Positions 5,331-9,193 of a stretch of DNA of 9,193 bases are shown here, in pieces. The DNA lies in the NCBI GenBank assembly GCA_031178025.1, contig JAPSJU010000069.1:1-9193 (forward strand), read 5' to 3'. Positions within the stretch are counted from its first letter, which is position 1. The number at the start of each line of letters is the position of its first letter. The DNA is from Agromyces sp. (GTDB lineage: Bacteria > Actinomycetota > Actinomycetes > Actinomycetales > Microbacteriaceae). A model generated the notes under the pieces. That model was not told the origin of the DNA, did not search any database, and saw only the letters and a program-made list of their open reading frames with translations. Made by a program: the position numbers and the translations under genes.

Positions 5331-6569
5331 TTGGCCTCGCGGGTTGTACACAAGCTGATGCGTCCGTTCCGGGTGCTTCGGGACGAAGGCCCTCGGGAGT
5401 TCGCCTCGAGGGTGCTCACGAAGCTGCACGCGAAGGTCGCCCGGCAGAAGCCCGCGATGCTCGTCGATCTGGGCGACGCATCCCGGGTCGACTGGACGAT
5501 CCGGCCGGTGACGCTCGAGAATCCGACGGTCGTGGCGGACGGGCCGATCGACATCGCCTGGATCATGTCGCCGCCGGGGGATTCGAGCGGAGGGCACCAG
5601 AACCTGTTCCGGTTCATCCGCTTCGCGGAGCTCGCCGGCCACCGATGCACGATCTACCTGTACCGGAGCCACGATGCTCCGGTGAGCATTCCCGACATCC
5701 GCGCGATGGTGAAGTCCCGATCCGCGTACGCCGATGTCAATGCCGACATCGTCATGTACGAGGAGGCCGGCGTCCGTCCCGGTACGCAGGCGATCTTCGC
5801 GACGGGGTGGGAGACGGCGTATCCGGCCTACCTCGACCGGTCCAACGCGAGGCGGTTCTACTTCGTGCAGGACTTCGAGCCGAGCTTCTATCCGCTGGGC
5901 ACCGAGTTCCTGCTCGCGGAGAACACCTATCGCTTCGGTTTCCACGCCATCACGGCGGGCGCCTGGCTCTCGACGAAGCTGCGCGACGAGTACGGAATGG
6001 TGACCGACCACTTCGATTTCGCCGTCGACAAGACGCACTACCGCGTGACGAACACCAGCCGTCGTGACGAGGTGTTCTTCTACGCACGACCGGTGACCGC
6101 GCGGCGCGCCTTCGACTTCGGCGTGCTTGCGCTGCGAGAGTTCGCGCGCCTCAAGCCCGACGTCCCCATCAACATGGCCGGGTGGGATGTCTCGGCGTGG
6201 GACCTGCCGTTCGAGTACCGGAACCTGGCGATGCTCGACATCACCGAGTTGAACGACGTGTACAACAGGTGCGCCGCGGGCCTCGTGCTGTCGCTCTCCA
6301 ACATGTCGCTGCTTCCGCTCGAGCTCATGTCGGCCGGCGTCGCGCCGGTCGTCAACGACGGCCCCAACAACCGCCTCGTGTCGGACAACCCGTTCATCGA
6401 GTACGTCAGGCCCTCGCCTGGCGCCCTCGCGCGACGGATGGCAGAGGTCATCGACCGCCCCGATGCGCCGCAGCGAGCGATCGAGATGGCCGCCTCCGTC
6501 GAATCGGTGAACTGGGAGGACTCGGGCGCCCAGTTCCTGACGGCGTTCGAGAGGGCCATGCGTGGCTAA
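5331..6569 (+). CDS. WsaF-family rhamnosyltransferase (GT-B fold)
   Basis: It is 412 residues from the TTG at 5331. It resembles WsaF of Geobacillus stearothermophilus, a rhamnosyltransferase that elongates an S-layer glycan rhamnan. Visible features: a basic amphipathic N-terminus (RVVHKLMRPFRVLRDEGPREF), the domain opening DIAWIMSPP, SGGHQNLFRF (86-95), FATGWETAY, the family hallmark VQDFEPSFYPLGTE (179-192), FFYARPVTARRAF (249-261) at the start of the C-terminal Rossmann half, and SNMSLLPLELMSAGVAPVVND (323-343), the donor-nucleotide-binding region containing E331. The frame is open back to 5169, but that stretch holds the hairpin and no ribosome site. No signal peptide or membrane span is seen, so it should act at the cytoplasmic membrane face. 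It is first in a three-gene operon; its stop overlaps the next start by 8 nt. The exact linkage formed is unknown. Confidence 0.85.
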   Translation: MASRVVHKLMRPFRVLRDEGPREFASRVLTKLHAKVARQKPAMLVDLGDASRVDWTIRPVTLENPTVVADGPIDIAWIMSPPGDSSGGHQNLFRFIRFAELAGHRCTIYLYRSHDAPVSIPDIRAMVKSRSAYADVNADIVMYEEAGVRPGTQAIFATGWETAYPAYLDRSNARRFYFVQDFEPSFYPLGTEFLLAENTYRFGFHAITAGAWLSTKLRDEYGMVTDHFDFAVDKTHYRVTNTSRRDEVFFYARPVTARRAFDFGVLALREFARLKPDVPINMAGWDVSAWDLPFEYRNLAMLDITELNDVYNRCAAGLVLSLSNMSLLPLELMSAGVAPVVNDGPNNRLVSDNPFIEYVRPSPGALARRMAEVIDRPDAPQRAIEMAASVESVNWEDSGAQFLTAFERAMRG

Positions 6570-7491
6570 GGCGCTCGTCGTCGGTGCGAACGGCTTCATC
6601 GGCTCCCACCTCGTCGACGCCCTCGCGCACGCCGGCCACGAGGTCACCGCCTTCGACCGATTCAGTTCACAGCGCCCGACCTTCCTGTCGAGCGCGCCGC
6701 GGATTCTGGTCGGTGAGTTCCTGAGCCGAGCCGACCTCGAAGGTGCGGTGCAGGGCCAGGACATCGTGTTCCACTTCCTGTCGACGACGACGCCGGCGAC
6801 CGCAGAGGCGGACCCGACGCTCGACATCCGCACGAACGTCGCGCAGACGGTGGAACTGCTCGAGGCGTGTGCGAGCGCCGGAGTGCGCCACGTGTACTTC
6901 GCCTCGACCGGCGGTGCCATCTACGGGCAGCAGGACAAGGTCGAGTACGCCGAGACCGATCGCGCATTGCCCATCTCGCCGTATGCGATCGGCAAGCTCA
7001 CGATCGAGCACTACCTGAGCTACTTCCGCGCCAAACACGGTCTGCGTTCGACGGTGCTGCGCGTCTCGAATCCGTACGGCACTCGGCAGAGGCCGAACCG
7101 CAAGCAGGGGCTGATCCCCATCGCGCTGCGGCAGATCGTGCTCGGGCGGCCCGTCGTCCAGTTCGGTGACGGCTCGATGGTGCGGGACTATGTGTATGTC
7201 GAGGACCTCGTGCGGATGATCGTGTCGATCGTCGGGCGCGAGACGCAGTTCGACCTCTACAACCTCGGCAGCGGGAAGGGGTACTCGGTGGTCGAGGTGT
7301 TCGACTCCCTTCGCCGGGTCACGGGTCAGGACATCGAGATCGACGTGCGCCCGGTGCCGCCGACGTTCGTCGACCGGGTCGTCCTGAACACCGACCGGTA
7401 TCGAAGCGAGTTCGGCGAGGCCGGACTCACGACGCTCGACGACGGCGTCCGCCTGACCTACGAGGAGATTCGGAGTCATCCCGGTGCCTGA
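6562..7491 (+). CDS. NAD-dependent epimerase/dehydratase (GalE-like extended SDR)
   Basis: Extended short-chain dehydrogenase, 309 residues, acting on a nucleotide sugar. The Rossmann motif is GANGFIGS (8-15), and D32 ends the second strand, favouring NAD over NADP. ASTGGAIYG (114-122) carries the catalytic Ser/Thr region and Y141-xxx-K145 (YAIGK) the SDR pair. RVSNPYG (167-173) and RDYVYVEDL (208-216) are typical of the GalE/UDP-sugar epimerase branch. It lacks the TDE dehydratase triplet seen in RmlB, so 4-epimerisation is more likely than 4,6-dehydration. The GTG at 6562 overlaps the upstream stop by 8 nt and has GAGGG about 6 nt before it. It probably makes a second nucleotide-sugar donor for the glycan, such as UDP-galactose or a similar sugar; the substrate cannot be read from sequence alone. 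Confidence 0.85.
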   Translation: MAKALVVGANGFIGSHLVDALAHAGHEVTAFDRFSSQRPTFLSSAPRILVGEFLSRADLEGAVQGQDIVFHFLSTTTPATAEADPTLDIRTNVAQTVELLEACASAGVRHVYFASTGGAIYGQQDKVEYAETDRALPISPYAIGKLTIEHYLSYFRAKHGLRSTVLRVSNPYGTRQRPNRKQGLIPIALRQIVLGRPVVQFGDGSMVRDYVYVEDLVRMIVSIVGRETQFDLYNLGSGKGYSVVEVFDSLRRVTGQDIEIDVRPVPPTFVDRVVLNTDRYRSEFGEAGLTTLDDGVRLTYEEIRSHPGA

Positions 7492-8461
7492 ACGACCGAT
7501 CGCGACCGTGGCGATCCTCACGTACAACGGCGAGGACTACCTCGAGCGCATCCTCGAACAGCTCCGCAGGCAGGAGATCGATGGGGAGTTCGAGGTGCTC
7601 GTGATCGATTCGGGGTCGACGGACTCGACCCTCGACATCGTGCGGCGCTTCCCCGAGGTGCGGCTGCACCAGATCCCGAACGAGGAGTTCGGCCACGGGC
7701 GCACCAGGAACCTGGCTGCGCAGCTCGCGAACGGCGAGTTCGTGGCGTACCTCACCCACGACGCGATCCCGACCTCCCCGCACTGGCTGCGAGAGATCAC
7801 GGCCCCATTCGCGCTGGACGAGGGAATCGTGGCGGTCATGGGCAAGCAGGTGCCGCGCCCGGGCTGCTTCCCGCTGCTGAAGTACGAGATCCACGGGGTG
7901 TTCGCCGGGCTCGGACCCGACTTCGGTACATCCGTGTTCTACCGGGACGCGTCGATGACGGATGAGGGCATCCTCGATGCGCTCGGCTTCTACTCCGACG
8001 TGAACTCCGCGGCACGTCGGGACTTCCTCACCCAGACGATCCCATACCGTGACGTGCCGTATGCCGAGGACCAGCTCTTCGGCCGCGACCTGATCGAGGC
8101 CGGGTACCGGAAGGCGTACGCCCCTCGAGCGGCCGTCGAGCACTCCAACGATCTCACGCTCGCGGAGTACGGCAAGCGGATCTTCGACGAGACCGTCGGG
8201 CTGCGCAGGATCGGGTTCCCCATCCCGCCGATGTCCCGTGCCGCCCAGTTGCGACTCACGGTTCGCGGCATCGTGGGCGACACGCTGCGGATCCTCCGCG
8301 ACCGCGAGTACTCGTGGCGGCGGAAGCTCTACTGGCTCGCCGTCAATCCGGCGTACCAGATCCGCAAGTGGGGCAGCTACCGGCCCTCCACCCTCGTGGA
8401 CCTCGCCGACGAGGGAGCGATCCGGGCGGGATCGCTGGAACACAGCCGCAAGCGGCGGTGA
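7484..8461 (+). CDS. Family-2 glycosyltransferase, probable rhamnosyltransferase
   Basis: Complete 325-residue GT-A transferase. The N-terminus ATVAILTYN (7-15) and IDSGSTD (41-47) form the nucleotide-binding part. FGHGRTRNLAAQLANGE (69-85) and THDAIP (91-96) supply the HDA variant of the DxD metal motif, as in O-antigen and rhamnan rhamnosyltransferases. FPLLKYE, FYSDVNSA (169-176) and YRDVPYAEDQLFGRD (188-202), with E195-D196 as likely catalytic base region, follow. The charged C-terminus with WLAVNPAYQIRKW may lie on the membrane. It is a clear paralogue of the gene at the left edge. The GTG at 7484 overlaps the epimerase stop by 8 nt, with GGAG 8 nt upstream, so it is translationally coupled as the last gene of the operon. 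Donor is probably dTDP-rhamnose by context; this is inference. Confidence 0.88.
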   Translation: MPERPIATVAILTYNGEDYLERILEQLRRQEIDGEFEVLVIDSGSTDSTLDIVRRFPEVRLHQIPNEEFGHGRTRNLAAQLANGEFVAYLTHDAIPTSPHWLREITAPFALDEGIVAVMGKQVPRPGCFPLLKYEIHGVFAGLGPDFGTSVFYRDASMTDEGILDALGFYSDVNSAARRDFLTQTIPYRDVPYAEDQLFGRDLIEAGYRKAYAPRAAVEHSNDLTLAEYGKRIFDETVGLRRIGFPIPPMSRAAQLRLTVRGIVGDTLRILRDREYSWRRKLYWLAVNPAYQIRKWGSYRPSTLVDLADEGAIRAGSLEHSRKRR

Positions 8462-8468
8462 GCGGGTC

Positions 8469-8487
8469 GCGACGGTCGGCCCGTCGC
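8469..8487. terminator. Possible bidirectional terminator hairpin between convergent genes
   Basis: GCGACGG (8469-8475) and CCGTCGC (8481-8487) form a perfect 7-bp G+C-rich stem with a 5-nt loop. It fills the 31-bp gap between two facing stop codons. No T-run follows on either strand, which is common in high-G+C actinobacteria, so its strength is uncertain. Confidence 0.45.
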
Positions 8488-8492
8488 CGGGA

Positions 8493-9193
8493 TCACTCGG
8501 CGACCTGAAGGGTCGGCAGCACGCGCAGCGTGCCCGCTCCCGGTGAGATGACCGGGACATCGAAGCTCGTCGCACCGGGGGCCTGATCGAAGTTCCGCCC
8601 GGTCTCGTCACCGAGGCCGAGATTCAGGACGTACTTGCCCGGACCGATCCGCAGGTCGGGCAGGGTCATCGTCAGGCGATGGATGCCGCGGCTCATCGGA
8701 AGCTCCGCCTCGAGATCGAAGCTCGTCACCTCGTAGAGGCGGAGACCGAGCGGGGTCTCGATGGAGAAGCCGAGCCCCCAACCGGGAACCGGCTCGACGC
8801 ACTCGATCTCGACGTCGACCTCCACGTCGATGCGTCCGTCGGTCACCGCGCTCGTCGAGGAGATCGACCGGAACATGTAGGGGTGCGAGGCGCCGCCATG
8901 GGCGGCGGCCTTCGCGGAGCCGCGCCGGTCCGCCTCATACCCGTCGCGCAGTATGCGCAGCCCCTCTGCGGTGTCACCGTCATGCTGGATCACCCCGCCG
9001 TGGAGCACCACGACCCGGTCGCACAGGCTCCCGACCTGGTCGGCGGAATGGCTGACGAGCACGATCGTCCGGCCCTCGTGCTGGAACTGGCTGATCTTCT
9101 CCATGCACTTGCGCTGGAACGGCTCGTCGCCGACCGCCAGCACCTCGTCGACGAGGAGCAGGTCCGGGTCGACGTGCACTGCCACGGCGAACG
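8493..9193 (-). CDS. Wzt-type polysaccharide ABC transporter ATPase, C-terminal part (5' end outside window)
   Basis: The open frame runs off the right edge. The visible part starts at FAVAVHVDPD, so Walker A, the Q-loop and the ABC signature lie outside. Seen are Walker B LLLVDE followed by VLAVGDEPFQRKC with the D-loop, and VLVSHS with the H-loop histidine. After a linker (residues about 85-100) comes a C-terminal domain of about 125 residues rich in alternating beta strands, from YMFRSISS onward. It resembles the Wzt C-terminal domain that recognises the finished glycan. Such ATPases pair with a Wzm permease to export lipid-linked O-antigen, rhamnan or teichoic-acid-type polymers. No permease is in the window; it would be expected nearby to the right. 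The GTG at 9185 lies inside the ATPase core and is not the start. Confidence 0.88.
   Translation of the reverse strand, partial: FAVAVHVDPDLLLVDEVLAVGDEPFQRKCMEKISQFQHEGRTIVLVSHSADQVGSLCDRVVVLHGGVIQHDGDTAEGLRILRDGYEADRRGSAKAAAHGGASHPYMFRSISSTSAVTDGRIDVEVDVEIECVEPVPGWGLGFSIETPLGLRLYEVTSFDLEAELPMSRGIHRLTMTLPDLRIGPGKYVLNLGLGDETGRNFDQAPGATSFDVPVISPGAGTLRVLPTLQVAE

Noticed and set aside
5058..6920. 620-codon open frame on the minus strand
   Set aside because: It lies antisense to the WsaF-like and epimerase genes, matches no family, is rich in Arg, Val and His as expected of a G+C-rich shadow frame, and the plus-strand frames have clear motifs.
7427..8611. 394-codon open frame on the minus strand
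   Set aside because: Antisense to the complete family-2 glycosyltransferase, whose plus-strand product has all expected motifs; low-complexity shadow composition.
1..9193. Search for CRISPR arrays, tRNA or rRNA genes, insertion sequences, attachment sites or defence genes
   Set aside because: None could be supported: no regularly spaced repeats, no terminal inverted repeats or target duplications, no transposase or nuclease motifs. The window is fully explained by surface-glycan genes.

Overview
This is a high-G+C window (about two thirds G+C by eye), with GTG and TTG starts and TANNNT-type -10 boxes placed directly in front of start codons. That fits a Gram-positive actinobacterium. RmlC and the WbbL-like transferase resemble their mycobacterial relatives. 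A Microbacteriaceae-like host is my best guess, but the window holds no taxonomic marker. Nothing looks mobile: I see no transposase, integrase, tRNA, rRNA or CRISPR array.

The whole window is a cell-surface glycan locus built around dTDP-L-rhamnose. Left to right: (1) the 3' part of a family-2 glycosyltransferase (1-818, +); (2) rmlD and rmlB (837-1688 and 1693-2691, both -), transcribed as rmlB-rmlD; (3) a 111-bp divergent promoter region (2692-2802); (4) rmlC and rmlA (2803-3411 and 3415-4278, both +), 3 nt apart; (5) a WbbL-type rhamnosyltransferase (4288-5154, -), convergent with rmlA; (6) a 176-bp divergent intergenic region (5155-5330) with a strong imperfect hairpin; (7) a three-gene overlapping operon (5331-8461, +) of a WsaF-family rhamnosyltransferase, an NAD-dependent sugar epimerase/dehydratase and a second family-2 glycosyltransferase, which is a close paralogue of the first gene; (8) the 3' part of a Wzt-type ABC-transporter ATPase with a C-terminal glycan-recognition-like domain (8493-9193, -), entering from beyond the right edge.

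How they fit together: RmlA, RmlB, RmlC and RmlD convert glucose-1-phosphate and dTTP to dTDP-L-rhamnose. The WbbL-like enzyme would add an early rhamnose to a lipid-linked primer. The WsaF-like enzyme and the two paralogous family-2 transferases would extend a rhamnose-containing chain. The epimerase would supply another nucleotide sugar. The ABC exporter would move the lipid-linked polymer across the membrane. The enzyme families are seen in the sequence. The linkage order, the polymer and the export route are inference.

The genes are ordinary for such a locus. The less ordinary observations are a mirrored pair of apparently leaderless promoters for rmlB and rmlC, a stable hairpin in the predicted leader of the WsaF-like operon, two identical-length 8-nt coupled overlaps in that operon, and the paralogous transferase pair flanking the rhamnose block.
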